Part shown: one piece after another, positions 37,181-48,938 of the stretch
Layout of the letters: every line of letters begins with the position of its first letter
Numbering within the stretch: the first letter of the stretch is position 1
The notes under the pieces: model-generated
What the model saw: the letters and a program-made list of their open reading frames with translations, nothing else
What the model was told of the DNA's origin: nothing
Database searches by the model: none
Assembly (NCBI RefSeq): GCF_029814935.1
Contig: NZ_CP104582.1
Location: forward strand, 4,216,001-4,280,000
Direction of reading: 5' to 3'
Origin: Pseudomonas sp. GD03919
GTDB taxonomy: Bacteria > Pseudomonadota > Gammaproteobacteria > Pseudomonadales > Pseudomonadaceae
DNA length: 64,000 bases
Position numbers and translations under genes: made by a program

Positions 37181-38248
37181 ATGATCAACGTCACATCTCG
37201 CCAGGCCGTTCTGCTCGCTGCCGCCGTCGCCGTACTGGCTGCCACAGCCTGGTGGCAGCTGCGCCCGAACGGCCTGGGCGAGGGCTTCGCCAGCGGCAAC
37301 GGACGCATCGAGGCCACCGAAGTGGATGTGGCCACCAAGCTCGCCGGGCGCGTTGCCAGCATCGAGGTCGATGAAGGTGACTTCGTCGAGCCAGGCCAGG
37401 TTCTCGCGCGCATGGACACCCAGGTGCTCGAGGCCCAACTGGCGCAGGCCCGCGCCCAATTGCGCCAGGCCGAGAATGGCCAGACCACCGCCGCCAGCCA
37501 GATCAGCCTGCGCCAAAGCGAGAAGCTGGCCGCCGAAGCCGTGGTGCGCCAGCGCCAGGCCGAACTGGATGCCGCGCGCAAACGTCACGCGCGCAGCGCC
37601 ACCCTGGTCAAGCGCAACGCCCTGCCTCAGCAGACGCTGGATGACGATCTGGCCCGCCTGCAAAGCGCCGAAGCCGCGCTGGCCGCCGCGCGCGCCCAGG
37701 TAAGCTCGGCCGAGGCCGGTATCGCCGCCGCGCAATCGCAGGCCATCGAAGCGCAATCGGCGACCGAGGCGGCCCGAGCCAGCGTCGAGCGCCTGCAGGT
37801 GGACATCGATGACAGCCTGCTCAAGGCGCCTCGCGCCGGTCGCGTGCAATACCGCGTGAGCCAACCCGGCGAAGTGCTCGGTGCCGGCGGCAAGCTACTC
37901 AACCTGGTGGATCTCACCGACGTCTACATGACCTTCTTCCTGCCCGGACGTCAGGCCGGTCGCGTCGCCCTCGGCAGCGAGGTACGCCTGGTGATCGATG
38001 CCGTACCGCAGTACGTGATCCCGGCCAGGGTCAGCTATGTCGCCAGCGTCGCCCAGTTCACCCCGAAGAGCGTGGAAACCGCCAACGAGCGCGAGAAACT
38101 GATGTTCCGGGTCAAGGCGCGCCTCGATCCCGAGTTGCTGAGCAAGCACCTGCAGCAGGTCAAGACCGGCGTACCGGGCATGGCCTACCTGCGCCTCGAC
38201 CCTGACGCCGAGTGGCCCGCGCATCTGACGATCAAGGTCCCGCAATGA
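37181..38248 (+). CDS. HlyD-family membrane fusion protein
   Basis: 355 residues from ATG 37181 with AGGGAAG upstream. One N-terminal membrane anchor ([18 protein letters not shown]), a lipoyl half-motif ([22 protein letters not shown]), a long coiled-coil hairpin (about 90-200) and the second lipoyl/beta-barrel half ([22 protein letters not shown]). It is the periplasmic adaptor of the ABC exporter encoded directly downstream; the stop overlaps the next start (ATGA). Related YhiI/YbhG-type systems export drugs or lipophilic compounds; the substrate is unknown. Confidence 0.9.
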   Translation: MINVTSRQAVLLAAAVAVLAATAWWQLRPNGLGEGFASGNGRIEATEVDVATKLAGRVASIEVDEGDFVEPGQVLARMDTQVLEAQLAQARAQLRQAENGQTTAASQISLRQSEKLAAEAVVRQRQAELDAARKRHARSATLVKRNALPQQTLDDDLARLQSAEAALAAARAQVSSAEAGIAAAQSQAIEAQSATEAARASVERLQVDIDDSLLKAPRAGRVQYRVSQPGEVLGAGGKLLNLVDLTDVYMTFFLPGRQAGRVALGSEVRLVIDAVPQYVIPARVSYVASVAQFTPKSVETANEREKLMFRVKARLDPELLSKHLQQVKTGVPGMAYLRLDPDAEWPAHLTIKVPQ

Positions 38249-40950
38249 ACGCGCCGGTCGCACGCCTGAGCGGCGTCGGCCTGCGCTACGGCCAGACCCA
38301 CGCGCTGCAACAGATCGAGCTGGCACTGCCGGCCCGCTGCATGGTCGGCCTGATCGGCCCCGACGGTGTCGGCAAGTCCAGCTTGCTGGCGCTGATCGCC
38401 GGGGCACGCAAGATTCAGGACGGCCGCGTCGAGGTGCTCGACGGCGACATGGCCGATGCCCGTCATCGGCGCAATGTCTGCCCGCATATCGCCTACATGC
38501 CGCAGGGTCTGGGCAAGAACCTCTACCCGACGCTGTCGGTGTTCGAGAACCTGGATTTCTTTGGCCGCCTGTTCGGTCAGGACGCTGCCGAACGCGAGCG
38601 ACGCATCGACGACCTGCTGCGCAGCACCGGTATGTCGGCCTTCCGCGAGCGTCCGGCGGGTAAGCTGTCGGGCGGCATGAAGCAGAAGCTGGGGCTGTGC
38701 TGCGCGCTGATCCACGACCCCGACCTGCTGATCCTCGACGAGCCAACCACCGGTGTCGACCCGCTGTCACGCAACCAGTTCTGGGAACTGATCGCGCGCA
38801 TTCGCACGCAGCGCCCACAGATGAGCGTGCTGGTGGCCACAGCCTATATGGAGGAAGCCGAGCGCTTCGACCACCTGGTGGCGATGGATGCCGGCCGCGT
38901 GCTGGCCGAAGGCAGTCCCGCCGAATTGCGCACGCGCACCGGCAGCGCCAGCCTGGAGCAGGCCTTCATTGCCCTGCTGCCGGAGGAACGCCGTCGCGGC
39001 CATCAGCAGGTGCTCATTCCACCCCTGCAAGACAGCCAAGAGATCGCCATCGAAGCCAAGGGCCTGACCATGCGCTTCGGTGATTTCGTCGCCGTCGACT
39101 CGGTGTCGTTTCGCATCCGCCGTGGCGAGATCTTCGGCTTCCTCGGCTCCAACGGCTGCGGCAAGAGCACCACCATGAAGATGCTCACCGGCCTGCTACC
39201 GGCCAGCGAGGGCGAGGCGCTGCTGTTCGGCCAGGCGGTCGACCCGCGCGACATGGCCACGCGCAAGAGGGTCGGCTACATGTCCCAGGCGTTCTCCCTG
39301 TATGGCGAACTGACGGTGCGGCAGAACCTGGTGCTGCACGCGCAACTCTTTCACGTACCCGCCGAGGAGATCGAGCCACGCGTGGCGCAGATGGCCGCAC
39401 GCTTCGACCTCGGCGAGGTCATGGACATGCTCCCCGAGCGCCTGCCATTGGGCATCCGCCAGCGCTTGTCGCTGGCCGTGGCGGTGATTCACAAGCCGGA
39501 AATCCTCATCCTCGACGAGCCCACCTCAGGCGTCGACCCGGTGGCGCGTGACGGTTTCTGGCAACTGATGCTCGACCTGTCGCGCCAGGACGGCGTGACC
39601 ATCTTCATCTCCACCCACTTCATGAACGAGGCGCAGCGCTGCGACCGCATCTCGCTGATGCACGCCGGCCGCGTGCTCGACAGCGACACGCCGCAGGGCC
39701 TGATGGACAAACGCGGGCTGGACAACCTGGAAGCCACCTTCATCGCTTACCTGCAGGAGGCGGCTGGCGAGCAAGCGGTCAGCGAGGCGCCGCCGCTGGA
39801 ACAGGCGCCGCCACAACAGCGTCAACGCTTCAGCCTGCGCCGCCTGCTCAGCTATGCCCGCCGCGAAGCGCTGGAGCTGCGCCGCGACCCGATCCGTGGC
39901 GGCATGGCGCTGCTCGGCACCGTGCTGCTGCTGTTCATCATCGGCTATGGCATCAGCCTCGACGTCGAAGACCTGACCTTCGCCGTACTCGATCGCGACC
40001 AGACCACCACCAGCCAGGAATACCACCTCAACCTGTCCGGCTCGCGCTACTTCCTGGAGAAGGCGCCGCTCTCCGACTACGACGAGCTGGAACGACGCCT
40101 GCGCAATGGCGATATCAGCCTGGCGGTGGAGATTCCGCCGCACTTCGGCCGTGATCTCAAGCGCGGCGCCAGCCCACAGATCGGCATGTGGATCGACGGC
40201 GCCATGCCGACCCGCGCCGAAACCATCAAGGGCTACGTGACCGGCCTGCACCAGCACTACCTGAGCGAACTGGCGCGGCGTTCGCCACAGCCGCAAGCAG
40301 CCAGCGCCGCCGAACTGGAAGTGCGCTACCGCTACAACCCCGACGTGGAAAGCCTCAAGGCCATGGTGCCGGGGGTGATCCCGCTATTGCTGATGCTGAT
40401 CCCGGCAATGCTCACCGCCCTGGGCGTGGTGCGCGAGAAGGAGCTGGGTTCGATCATCAATCTCTACGTTACCCCGGTCACTCGCCTGGAATTCCTGCTC
40501 GGTAAACAGCTGCCCTACATCGCCCTGGGTTTGTTCAACTTCATCCTGCTGATGCTGCTGGCAGTCACGGTGTTCGACGTGCCGCTCAAGGGCAACCCGC
40601 TGACTCTGCTGGCCGGCGCCCTGCTCTACCTGGCCTGCGCCACCGGCCTCGGCCTGCTCATGTCGACCTTCACCAACAGCCAGATCGCCGCCGTGTTCGG
40701 CACCGCCATCGTCACCCTGTTTCCGGCCATCCAGTTCTCCGGGCTGATCTACCCGGTGGCCTCACTGGAAGGCGCGGGCGCGCTGATCGGCCAGCTCTAC
40801 CCGACCTCGCAGTTTATGGTAATCAGCCGCGGCATCTTCTCCAAGGCGCTGGAACTGCAGGACCTGACCGGCTACTTCGCCGCTCTGGCCCTGACCATCC
40901 CGCTGCTGACGCTGCTCAGCGCCAGCCTGCTGCGCAAACAGGAGGTGTGA
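38245..40950 (+). CDS. Fused ABC exporter: two ATPase domains plus ABC-2 permease
   Basis: 901 residues, RbbA/YhiH-like. ATPase domain 1 (about 5-230): Walker [10 protein letters not shown], signature [11 protein letters not shown], Walker [14 protein letters not shown]. ATPase domain 2 (about 270-500): GSNGCGKST, signature [23 protein letters not shown]. The ABC-2 permease (about 540-901) has one helix, a large extracytoplasmic loop and then five helices. Domain 2 has LPLGI instead of LSGGQ, common in this subfamily. It overlaps the HlyD gene by four bases and the next permease by one. All three proteins should form one exporter. Confidence 0.93.
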   Translation: MNAPVARLSGVGLRYGQTHALQQIELALPARCMVGLIGPDGVGKSSLLALIAGARKIQDGRVEVLDGDMADARHRRNVCPHIAYMPQGLGKNLYPTLSVFENLDFFGRLFGQDAAERERRIDDLLRSTGMSAFRERPAGKLSGGMKQKLGLCCALIHDPDLLILDEPTTGVDPLSRNQFWELIARIRTQRPQMSVLVATAYMEEAERFDHLVAMDAGRVLAEGSPAELRTRTGSASLEQAFIALLPEERRRGHQQVLIPPLQDSQEIAIEAKGLTMRFGDFVAVDSVSFRIRRGEIFGFLGSNGCGKSTTMKMLTGLLPASEGEALLFGQAVDPRDMATRKRVGYMSQAFSLYGELTVRQNLVLHAQLFHVPAEEIEPRVAQMAARFDLGEVMDMLPERLPLGIRQRLSLAVAVIHKPEILILDEPTSGVDPVARDGFWQLMLDLSRQDGVTIFISTHFMNEAQRCDRISLMHAGRVLDSDTPQGLMDKRGLDNLEATFIAYLQEAAGEQAVSEAPPLEQAPPQQRQRFSLRRLLSYARREALELRRDPIRGGMALLGTVLLLFIIGYGISLDVEDLTFAVLDRDQTTTSQEYHLNLSGSRYFLEKAPLSDYDELERRLRNGDISLAVEIPPHFGRDLKRGASPQIGMWIDGAMPTRAETIKGYVTGLHQHYLSELARRSPQPQAASAAELEVRYRYNPDVESLKAMVPGVIPLLLMLIPAMLTALGVVREKELGSIINLYVTPVTRLEFLLGKQLPYIALGLFNFILLMLLAVTVFDVPLKGNPLTLLAGALLYLACATGLGLLMSTFTNSQIAAVFGTAIVTLFPAIQFSGLIYPVASLEGAGALIGQLYPTSQFMVISRGIFSKALELQDLTGYFAALALTIPLLTLLSASLLRKQEV

Positions 40951-42074
40951 TGGAACGCCTGGCCAATATCCTCCACCTCGGCATCAAGGAGCTGCGCAGC
41001 CTGCAGCATGACCTGGTGCTGGTGCTGCTGATCCTCTGGGCCTTCAGCATGGGCATCTATTCGGCAGCCACCAAGATGCCGGAGAGCCTGCACAACGCCG
41101 CCATCGCCGTGGTCGACGAAGACCAGTCGCAACTCTCCGAACGCCTGATCCAGGCCTTTCAGGCGCCCTACTTCCGCACGCCGGCGCGTATCGACCTGAA
41201 CGAGATGGATCGCGGCATGGATGCCGGGCGCTACACCTTCACCCTGAACATTCCGCCGAACTTCCAGCGCGACGTGCTCGCCGGTCGCAGCCCGGCAATC
41301 CAGCTCAACGTCGACGCCACCGAGGTCAGCATGGCCTTCACCGGTGCCGGCTACATCCAGAATATCGGCGCCAGCGAGGTGGCCGAGTTCGTCCGCCGCT
41401 ACCGGGGCGAGCTGCAGCAGCCGGCCGAACTGGTGGCACGCATAGAGTTCAACCCCAACCTGACGCGCGCCTGGTTCGGCTCGGTGATGGAGGTGATCAA
41501 CCAGATCACCATGCTGTCGATCATCCTCACCGGCGCGGCGCTGATCCGCGAACGCGAGCACGGCACCGTCGAACACCTGCTGGTGATGCCGGTGACGCCA
41601 CTGGAAATCATGCTGGCCAAGGTCTGGTCGATGGGGCTGGTGGTGCTCACAGCTGCGGCGCTGTCACTGCTGCTGGTGGTGCAGGGCTGGCTGCAGGTGC
41701 CGATCGAGGGTTCGATTGCGCTGTTTCTGGTTGGCGCGGCGCTGCACCTGTTCGCCACCACCTCGATGGGCATTTTCTTCGGCACGGTGACGCGCTCGAT
41801 GCCGCAATTGGGCCTGCTGATCATCCTGGTACTGTTGCCGCTGCAGATCCTTTCCGGCGGCACCACGCCGCGCGAAAGCATGCCGGAGCTGGTACAGCAG
41901 ATCATGCTGGCGGCGCCGACCACCCACTTCGTCGCGCTGGCCCAGGCCATTCTCTATCGCGGCGCGGGGTTCGCGATCGTCTGGCCCTACATGCTGGCCA
42001 TCGCCGGCATCGGCGCGCTGTTCTTCATCGCCGCGCTGACGCGTTTTCGCAAGACCCTGGCACAGATGGCCTAA
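40950..42074 (+). CDS. ABC-2 type permease
   Basis: 374 residues with the N-terminal helix (DLVLVLLILWAFSMGIYSA), a periplasmic loop and five C-terminal helices typical of ABC-2 exporters of the YhhJ type. ATG 40950 shares its first base with the TGA stop of the fused ATPase-permease gene, and GGAGGTG precedes it. It forms the second half-channel of the exporter. A REP-like unit follows the stop. Confidence 0.92.
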   Translation: MERLANILHLGIKELRSLQHDLVLVLLILWAFSMGIYSAATKMPESLHNAAIAVVDEDQSQLSERLIQAFQAPYFRTPARIDLNEMDRGMDAGRYTFTLNIPPNFQRDVLAGRSPAIQLNVDATEVSMAFTGAGYIQNIGASEVAEFVRRYRGELQQPAELVARIEFNPNLTRAWFGSVMEVINQITMLSIILTGAALIREREHGTVEHLLVMPVTPLEIMLAKVWSMGLVVLTAAALSLLLVVQGWLQVPIEGSIALFLVGAALHLFATTSMGIFFGTVTRSMPQLGLLIILVLLPLQILSGGTTPRESMPELVQQIMLAAPTTHFVALAQAILYRGAGFAIVWPYMLAIAGIGALFFIAALTRFRKTLAQMA

Positions 42075-42080
42075 ACAACA

Positions 42081-42103
42081 TGTAGGAGCGGCTTCAGCCG
42101 CGA
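42081..42103. repeat. REP-like unit after the exporter operon
   Basis: TGTAGGAGCGGCTTCAGCCG is the same unit as at 543-565 with one change. It sits seven bases after the ABC-2 permease stop, between convergent genes. Confidence 0.65.
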
Positions 42104-42157
42104 ATCGCTTTGACCTTCACCGCTAACACAGCGCCCGAACGCCAAGAGAATTTGCCA

Positions 42158-42562
42158 CTACTGGATGATCAGATTGTTGAACAGCAGATCTTCGACGATG
42201 GGCTTGCCCTCCTCGCCGTTGATCGCGTCCTGCACTTTCTTCAACGCTTCCAGACGCAGGTTTTCGCGGCCATCGGGGGCGTTGATGGTCTCGCTGGTCT
42301 GTGCCGAGAACAGCATCACCAGTTGGTGGCGGATCAGCGGCTCATGCAGCTTGAGCTTCTTCTCGGCCTCGGTGCCGTTCACCCGCAGCGACACATCGGC
42401 CTTGAAGAACTTCAGGCGATTGCCCGGGTCCGCCAGATTGCCGATCAGCGCCGGGAACAGGTTGTGATACAGCGCTGCCGGCACCTCTTCCTTCTTCTCC
42501 GAAGAGGCCAGGGCAGGCAGACAGATCGACAGGCTCAGCAGCAGGGCGGTCAACAGTTTCAC
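42158..42562 (-). CDS. FliL-family periplasmic protein
   Basis: 134 residues from GTG 42562 with GGAG eight bases upstream. A signal peptide or anchor (LLTALLLSLSICLPALAS) precedes a FliL-like domain: YHNLFPALIGNLADPGN, FFKADVSLRVNG and the C-terminal DLLFNNLIIQ. FliL proteins support flagellar stators, but this paralogue lies outside any flagellar cluster. It is convergent with the ABC exporter. A role at the flagellar base or in an unrelated envelope complex is open. Confidence 0.8.
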   Translation of the reverse strand: MKLLTALLLSLSICLPALASSEKKEEVPAALYHNLFPALIGNLADPGNRLKFFKADVSLRVNGTEAEKKLKLHEPLIRHQLVMLFSAQTSETINAPDGRENLRLEALKKVQDAINGEEGKPIVEDLLFNNLIIQ

Positions 42563-42717
42563 GTTCGGCACTCCATCGGGGATGTGCCTAGCATAGCCAT
42601 CCGCGCGCATGTACCCAAGCCCGGCGCTTATGCCGACCTATCAGGCATCGGCATGCTCGTTGACCCTCGGCGGGCGCTTTCTACACTGCAAGGCACCCTG
42701 CAAGAGGAATGACCTTG

Positions 42718-43698
42718 ATGAAAGCCCTGCTGTGCAAAGCCTTCGGCCCCGCCGACACCCTGGTACTGGAAGACCTGCCAAGCCCCGAACCGAAAAAAAA
42801 CGAGGTGCTGATCGAGGTGCAGGCTGCCGGGGTCAACTTCCCCGACACGCTGATCATCGAAGGCAAATACCAGTTCAAGCCGCCCTTCCCCTTCGCCCCG
42901 GGTGGCGAGGTAGCCGGCGTGGTCAAGGCCGCCGGCGAGAAAATCAGCCACCTGCGCGCCGGTGATCGGGTCATGGCGTTGACCGGTTGGGGCGGCTTTG
43001 CCGAAGAGGTCGCCGTGCCGGCCTACAACGTATTGCCGGTGCCCAAGAGCATGGACCTGACCACCGCTGCTGCATTCGGCATGACCTACGGCACCTCGAT
43101 GCATGCCCTCAAGCAACGCGCCAACCTGCAACCGGGTGAAACCCTGCTGGTGCTCGGCGCCTCGGGCGGCGTCGGTCTGGCCGCGGTGGAAATCGGCAAG
43201 GCCATGGGCGCCAAGGTCATCGCCGCCGCGAGCAGCGCCGAGAAGCTGGAAGTGGCGCGTAACGCCGGCGCGGATGAGCTGATCAACTACAGCGAGCAGA
43301 GCCTCAAGGACGAGGTGAAACGCCTCACCGGCGGCCAGGGTGTGGATGTGATCTACGACCCGGTGGGCGGCCCGCTGTTCGAGGAAGCCTTCCGCAGCAT
43401 CGGCTGGAACGGCCGTTTCCTGGTGGTGGGTTTCGCCGCTGGCGGCGGCATCCCGGCGCTGCCAGCCAACCTGCCACTGCTCAAGGGCGCCTCGCTGGTC
43501 GGCGTATTCTGGGGCTCCTTCGCCCAGCGCCAACCGCAGGACAACGCCGCGAACTTCCAGCAACTGTTCGCCTGGCACGCCGAAGGCAAGCTCAAGCCGC
43601 TGGTATCGCAGACCTTCCCGCTGGAGCGCGGCGGCGAAGCCATCGCTACCCTCGGCCAGCGCAAGGCAGTGGGCAAGGTGGTAGTAACCGTTCGCTGA
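42718..43698 (+). CDS. NADPH:quinone oxidoreductase-like protein (MDR superfamily)
   Basis: 326 residues. It shows a zinc-free medium-chain dehydrogenase fold: GVNFPDTLIIEGKYQ, the NADP-binding loop VLGASGGVGLAAVEIGKAMG and VIYDPVGG. No Cys-rich zinc ligands are seen, as in the quinone-reductase branch (YhdH/QOR). ATG 42718 is preferred to 42709 because GAGGA then has nine bases of spacing. It probably reduces quinones or alpha,beta-unsaturated carbonyl compounds. Confidence 0.88.
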   Translation: MKALLCKAFGPADTLVLEDLPSPEPKKNEVLIEVQAAGVNFPDTLIIEGKYQFKPPFPFAPGGEVAGVVKAAGEKISHLRAGDRVMALTGWGGFAEEVAVPAYNVLPVPKSMDLTTAAAFGMTYGTSMHALKQRANLQPGETLLVLGASGGVGLAAVEIGKAMGAKVIAAASSAEKLEVARNAGADELINYSEQSLKDEVKRLTGGQGVDVIYDPVGGPLFEEAFRSIGWNGRFLVVGFAAGGGIPALPANLPLLKGASLVGVFWGSFAQRQPQDNAANFQQLFAWHAEGKLKPLVSQTFPLERGGEAIATLGQRKAVGKVVVTVR

Positions 43699-43708
43699 CG
43701 CTGCAGCC

Positions 43709-43855
43709 AATGCCGATCAGATAAGCTTGCCAAAGCGGTCTTTCGTAGGAGCCCCGGCCCGGGGCGAAGCTTTTCAATCGCGTATCGCCCTGGTTTGCGG
43801 CGGGGCGCCGCTCCTACCCATTGGCAGCGTCGACGCTTAACTGACAGACATTAGC
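43709..43855. mobile_element. 147-bp inverted-repeat element, copy R2
   Basis: Near-identical to 6715-6861 in the same orientation (about 5 differences over 147 bases). The left end AATGCCGATCAGATAAGC and right end GCTTAACTGACAGACATT form the terminal inverted repeat, with two facing REP-like cores inside. It lies between the convergent quinone reductase and flavoreductase genes. Confidence 0.75.
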
Positions 43856-43863
43856 TTGTTAAT

Positions 43864-44832
43864 TCAACTTCGCGGCGCGTAGGCGAACACGTCGGCGCGC
43901 ATCTGGTGGGCATCCATGCCGGCTTCGACCAGTGCGTCGAGCGTGGCGTAGACCATCGCCGGAGAGCCGCTGGCATAGACGTGCAATGCCTTGAGATCCG
44001 GGAAATCCTCGCGCACCGCTTCGTGCAGCAGGCCGCAACGACCCTGCCAGCCACACTGGTCGCTGACCACCTGATGCAGGTGCAGATTATCCAGCTGCTG
44101 CCACTCGGCCCAATGTGGCAGCTCGTAGAAATCCTCGGGCCGACGCGCGCCCCAGTACAGATGCACTGGGTGAGCGAAACCCGCCGCGCGGCAGTGCTCG
44201 ATCAGGCTGTGCATCTGGCCCATGCCAGTACCGGCGGCGATCAGCACCAGCGGCCCATCAGGCCGATCGGCGAGGTGAGTGTCGCCATAAGGCATCTGCA
44301 CGCGAGCCATGCCGGTAGTGCGCAGATGCTCCAGCAGGGCAATGCTGCTCTCCTCGCGGGCAAGGATATGCAGCTCCAGCTCACGCCCGGCGTGCGGTGC
44401 GGAAGCCAGGGAGAAGGCCGCCATCTCGCCATCCGGGCGCTGCAACAGCAGGTACTGCCCGGCGTGATAACGCGGCACCCTGCCGGCCGGCGCGCGCAGG
44501 CGCACACGGAATACATCGCCGCCCACGTCCTGGCATTCGATCAGCTGACAGCTCAGTTCGCGCACCGGCAGTTCACCCGGCGCCAGCACCCCATCCCAGT
44601 GCAGCACACAGTCTTCCAGCGGCTCGGCCAGGCAGGTGAACAGCTCGCCGTGATCCAGCTCGGCGCCGTCCTGCCGCACCCGCCCTTCCAGCAACAAGGC
44701 GGCGCAGATATGGCAGTTGCCATTGCGACAGCTTTGCGGGCAGTCGTAGCCCAGGCGCCGAGCACCATCGAGGATGCGTTCGCCCGGCTGCAGCGCGAGG
44801 GTGACGCCGGAAGGTTGCAGGGTGACGTTCAT
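43864..44832 (-). CDS. 2Fe-2S ferredoxin-NAD(P)H reductase domain protein
   Basis: 322 residues. An N-terminal plant-type [2Fe-2S] domain with the cluster loop at about 31-43 (CPQSCRNGNCHIC) and the fourth Cys in LFTCLAEP is fused to an FNR-type flavin/NAD(P) reductase (RVPRYHAGQYLLLQ, then IAAGTGMGQMHSLI). ATG 44832 overlaps the ubiD stop (TGATG), implying translational coupling. E. coli has the flavin reductase fre next to ubiD, so a link to the prenyl-FMN cofactor of UbiD is plausible but unproven. Confidence 0.88.
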   Translation of the reverse strand: MNVTLQPSGVTLALQPGERILDGARRLGYDCPQSCRNGNCHICAALLLEGRVRQDGAELDHGELFTCLAEPLEDCVLHWDGVLAPGELPVRELSCQLIECQDVGGDVFRVRLRAPAGRVPRYHAGQYLLLQRPDGEMAAFSLASAPHAGRELELHILAREESSIALLEHLRTTGMARVQMPYGDTHLADRPDGPLVLIAAGTGMGQMHSLIEHCRAAGFAHPVHLYWGARRPEDFYELPHWAEWQQLDNLHLHQVVSDQCGWQGRCGLLHEAVREDFPDLKALHVYASGSPAMVYATLDALVEAGMDAHQMRADVFAYAPRS

Positions 44833-46298
44833 CAATCGATTCCCAGCTCGCTCCACAGCGCGTCGACACGCGCCACCACGGCCGGATCCTTCTCGATGGC
44901 GCGGCCCCACTCGCGAGTGGTTTCGCCCGGCCACTTGTGGGTGGCGTCCAGGCCCATCTTCGAGCCCAGGCCGGAGATCGGCGAGGCGAAGTCGAGGTAG
45001 TCGATCGGTGTGTTGTCGATCATCACCGTGTCGCGCTTGGGGTCCATGCGCGTGGTAATCGCCCAGATCACGTCATTCCAGTCCCGTGCGTTGATATCGT
45101 CGTCGGTGACGATAACGAACTTGGTGTACATGAACTGTCGCAGGAACGACCACACCCCGAGCATGACGCGCTTGGCGTGCCCCGGGTACTGCTTCTTCAT
45201 GGTCACCACCGCCATGCGGTAGGAACAGCCTTCCGGCGGCAGGTAGAAATCGGTGATCTCGGGGAACTGCTTCTGCAGGATCGGCACGAACACCTCATTC
45301 AGCGCCACGCCGAGGATCGCCGGCTCATCTGGCGGGCGGCCGGTGTAGGTGCTGTGGTAGATCGGATCGCGGCGACGGGTGATGCGCTCGACAGTGAACA
45401 CCGGGAAGGTGTCGACCTCGTTGTAGTAGCCGGTGTGATCGCCGTAGGGGCCTTCCGGCGCGGTCTCGCCCGGATGGATCACGCCTTCGAGCACGATCTC
45501 GGCACTGGCTGGCAACTGCAGTTCGCTGCCACGCGCCTTGATCAGCTCGGTGCGATGACCGCGCAAGAGGCCGGCGAAAGCGTATTCGGAGAGGGTATCG
45601 GGCACTGGCGTGACGGCGCCGAGGATGGTCGCAGGATCCGCGCCAAGCGCGACACAGACCGGGTAAGCCTTGTCCGGGTGCTTCTGGCACCACTCGCGGT
45701 AATCCAGGGCGCCGCCACGGTGGCTGAGCCAGCGCATAATCACCTTGTTGCGGCCGATCACCTGCTGGCGGTAGATACCGAGGTTCTGTCGTTCCTTGTT
45801 CGGGCCCTTGGTGATGGTCAGACCCCAGGTGATCAGCGGTGCCACGTCGCCCGGCCAGCAGTGCTGGATCGGCAGTTTGCCGAGGTCGACATCGTCGCCC
45901 TCCTCGATCACCTCATGGCAAGGCGCGTCCTTGACCACCTTGGGCGCCATGGAAATGACCTTCTTGAAGATCGGCAGCTTGCTCCAGGCATCCTTGAGGC
46001 CCTTGGGCGGCTCAGGCTCCTTGAGAAAGGCCAGCAGCTTGCCGATCTCGCGCAACTCGGACACCTCTTCGGCGCCCATGCCCAAGGCCACTCGTTTGGG
46101 CGTGCCGAACAGGTTGCCGAGCACTGGCACATCGAAGCCTGTGGGCTTTTCGAACAGCAGCGCCGGGCCGCCCTTGCGCAGGGTGCGGTCGCAGATTTCA
46201 GTCATTTCCAGAACGGGCGATACCGGGGTCTGGATGCGCTTGAGTTCGCCGCGCTTTTCCAGTTCACGGATGAAGTCGCGCAGGTCGCGATACTGCAT
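44832..46298 (-). CDS. ubiD: 4-hydroxy-3-polyprenylbenzoate decarboxylase UbiD
   Basis: Prenylated-FMN decarboxylase of ubiquinone synthesis. 488 residues from ATG 46298 (MQYRDLRDF) after GAGG. Family blocks are clear: [26 protein letters not shown] and [15 protein letters not shown]. Its cofactor is supplied by UbiX, encoded elsewhere. ubiH and ubiI in the same window belong to the same pathway but are 14 kb away. Confidence 0.95.
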   Translation of the reverse strand: MQYRDLRDFIRELEKRGELKRIQTPVSPVLEMTEICDRTLRKGGPALLFEKPTGFDVPVLGNLFGTPKRVALGMGAEEVSELREIGKLLAFLKEPEPPKGLKDAWSKLPIFKKVISMAPKVVKDAPCHEVIEEGDDVDLGKLPIQHCWPGDVAPLITWGLTITKGPNKERQNLGIYRQQVIGRNKVIMRWLSHRGGALDYREWCQKHPDKAYPVCVALGADPATILGAVTPVPDTLSEYAFAGLLRGHRTELIKARGSELQLPASAEIVLEGVIHPGETAPEGPYGDHTGYYNEVDTFPVFTVERITRRRDPIYHSTYTGRPPDEPAILGVALNEVFVPILQKQFPEITDFYLPPEGCSYRMAVVTMKKQYPGHAKRVMLGVWSFLRQFMYTKFVIVTDDDINARDWNDVIWAITTRMDPKRDTVMIDNTPIDYLDFASPISGLGSKMGLDATHKWPGETTREWGRAIEKDPAVVARVDALWSELGID

Positions 46299-46390
46299 GC
46301 AGGAGCCTCGTGTCGGACAGGCAAGAGTCGGCCGCAAAGTTTAGCGCCGAAGTCGGGCTTTCAGAAGGCTTGAAAGCTTCCAGATACGAC

Positions 46391-46412
46391 AAGGCCGGGT
46401 TTCCCCGGCCTT
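46391..46412 (-). terminator. Terminator after rho
   Basis: AAGGCCGGG TTTC CCCGGCCTT-type stem immediately downstream of the rho stop (19 bases). The trailing T-run is short, so it could be partly processed or factor-dependent. Confidence 0.55.
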
Positions 46413-46430
46413 TTGGCAAGACGTGATGTC

Positions 46431-47690
<1,260 letters not shown>

Positions 47691-47999
47691 AGGAATGACG
47701 TGATCATCGAGAGGAGAAGAAAGCTGTTAGCTTGAGAGGCCGCGCCGCAGAGAAGGCGACAGGATCGCGAACGAATTCGTATAGGAATGAATCGGCGACG
47801 GCGTGCAGAGAGCTGCATGAAAGATGCAGCGAAGCCGAATTTAACACCGTGAAAAAACAGCGTCTAGCCCCGAAAACGAAAAACCCCGCATTTTGCGGGG
47901 CTTCTTACAGTGCGGCAGGGTGGGCCGGGCGGCGCTCCGCTTCGGCCCTCCAGCACGCTGACTGCAACCAGCTTGGTGGGCTGAAGCCCACCCTACTGC
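47691..47999. other. rho leader and trxA 3' region
   Basis: No gene. From 47691 to about 47875 lies the rho leader with no ORF I would support. Then follow the trxA terminator (47884-47902) and a GTAGGGTGGGC-family palindrome (about 47965-47998) against the trxA stop. Confidence 0.7.
47879..47902 (-). terminator. trxA terminator
   Basis: On the minus strand GCCCCGCAAAATGCGGGG is followed by TTTTTCG: a 7-bp GC stem with a T-run, the expected intrinsic terminator about 100 bases after trxA. Confidence 0.8.
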
Positions 48000-48326
48000 T
48001 CAGATATTGCTGTCGAGGAAAGCAGCCAGCTGCGACTTGGACAGTGCGCCAACCTTGGTCGCTTCGACGTTGCCGTTCTTGAACAGCATCAGGGTCGGGA
48101 TACCACGCACGCCGTACTTCGGCGGGGTTTCCTGGTTCTCGTCGATGTTCAGTTTGCAGATCTTCAGCTTGCCCTGGTATTCCTTGGCGATCTCGTCGAG
48201 CACCGGGGCAATCATCTTGCACGGGCCGCACCACTCAGCCCAGTAGTCGACCAGAACCGGACCTTCAGCCTGGATGACGTCTTGGTCGAAGCTGGCGTCG
48301 CTGACGTTGGTGATGAATTCGCTCAT
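48000..48326 (-). CDS. trxA: Thioredoxin 1
   Basis: 108-residue cytoplasmic thiol-disulfide oxidoreductase. Active site W32-C33-G34-P35-C36 in [11 protein letters not shown], the cis-Pro in GIPTLMLF, and the full length of the fold. Start ATG 48326 has GGAGAC upstream. It supplies electrons to ribonucleotide reductase and many repair enzymes. The trxA-rho pairing is conserved in the family. Confidence 0.97.
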   Translation of the reverse strand: MSEFITNVSDASFDQDVIQAEGPVLVDYWAEWCGPCKMIAPVLDEIAKEYQGKLKICKLNIDENQETPPKYGVRGIPTLMLFKNGNVEATKVGALSKSQLAAFLDSNI

Positions 48327-48497
48327 GAGGAGTCTCCGTGTATTCGGAAGCAAAAAATTGCCGGGAGGAATTTTTGACGTCGCTTGCGACGGCCCGAAGG
48401 GTTGCCGCCAAGGATAGCAGGCAACCAAAAAGTGGCGCCATCATAGCCCGGCTTGCGTGACACCGAAAGGCACTGGCGATTGAGCCACTCAATAGTT

Positions 48498-48938
48498 TCA
48501 ATCACCCAAGGTGATGAAGGCGATGCCGCTACGCAGCGCTGCCGCACGAATGTGCTGCTGCATGGCCTTCTGTGCCGGCCCGGCAGCATGCCGGGCCAGC
48601 GCCTTGAGAATCTTGCGATGCTCCTGCCAGGTTTCCTGTGCCCGCTCCGGACGGATGAACGGCAGCTTCTGACTTTCCAGAAAGATCTCCGCGCTGGACG
48701 TCACCAGGGCACACATCGCCTGATTGCCGCTGGCAACGAGAATACGCTGGTGAAATTCGAAATCCAGTCGGTTGGCTTGCTCGAAATCACCCGCACGCAG
48801 CTCGCGGCGCATCTGCTCGACGTTGTCTTCAAGAATGTCCAGCTCCTCGGCAGTCATCACCCCGGCCGCCAGGCCACAGGCAAAACCCTCCAGCGCAAAG
48901 CGCAGCTGGAAGGTATCGGCCGCCGACACCTGCGCACC
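48498..48938 (-). pseudogene. GntR-family regulator remnant (FCD domain only)
   Basis: About 147 codons encode only the C-terminal FCD ligand domain of a FadR/GntR regulator. Metal-site residues are visible (DFEFHQRIL, QEHRKILKAL, AMQQHIRAA). The N-terminal winged-helix DNA-binding domain is missing. Upstream of about 48938 the frame stays open but is only the antisense of the ureidoglycolate lyase remnant. The 5' end was probably removed by a deletion that also beheaded the divergent gene. Without its HTH it cannot work as a regulator. Confidence 0.78.

Noticed and set aside
38245-40950. Loss of function in the second ATPase domain because LSGGQ reads LPLGI
   Set aside because: LPLG-type signatures are common in ABC-2 exporter ATPases, and Walker A and B motifs are intact.
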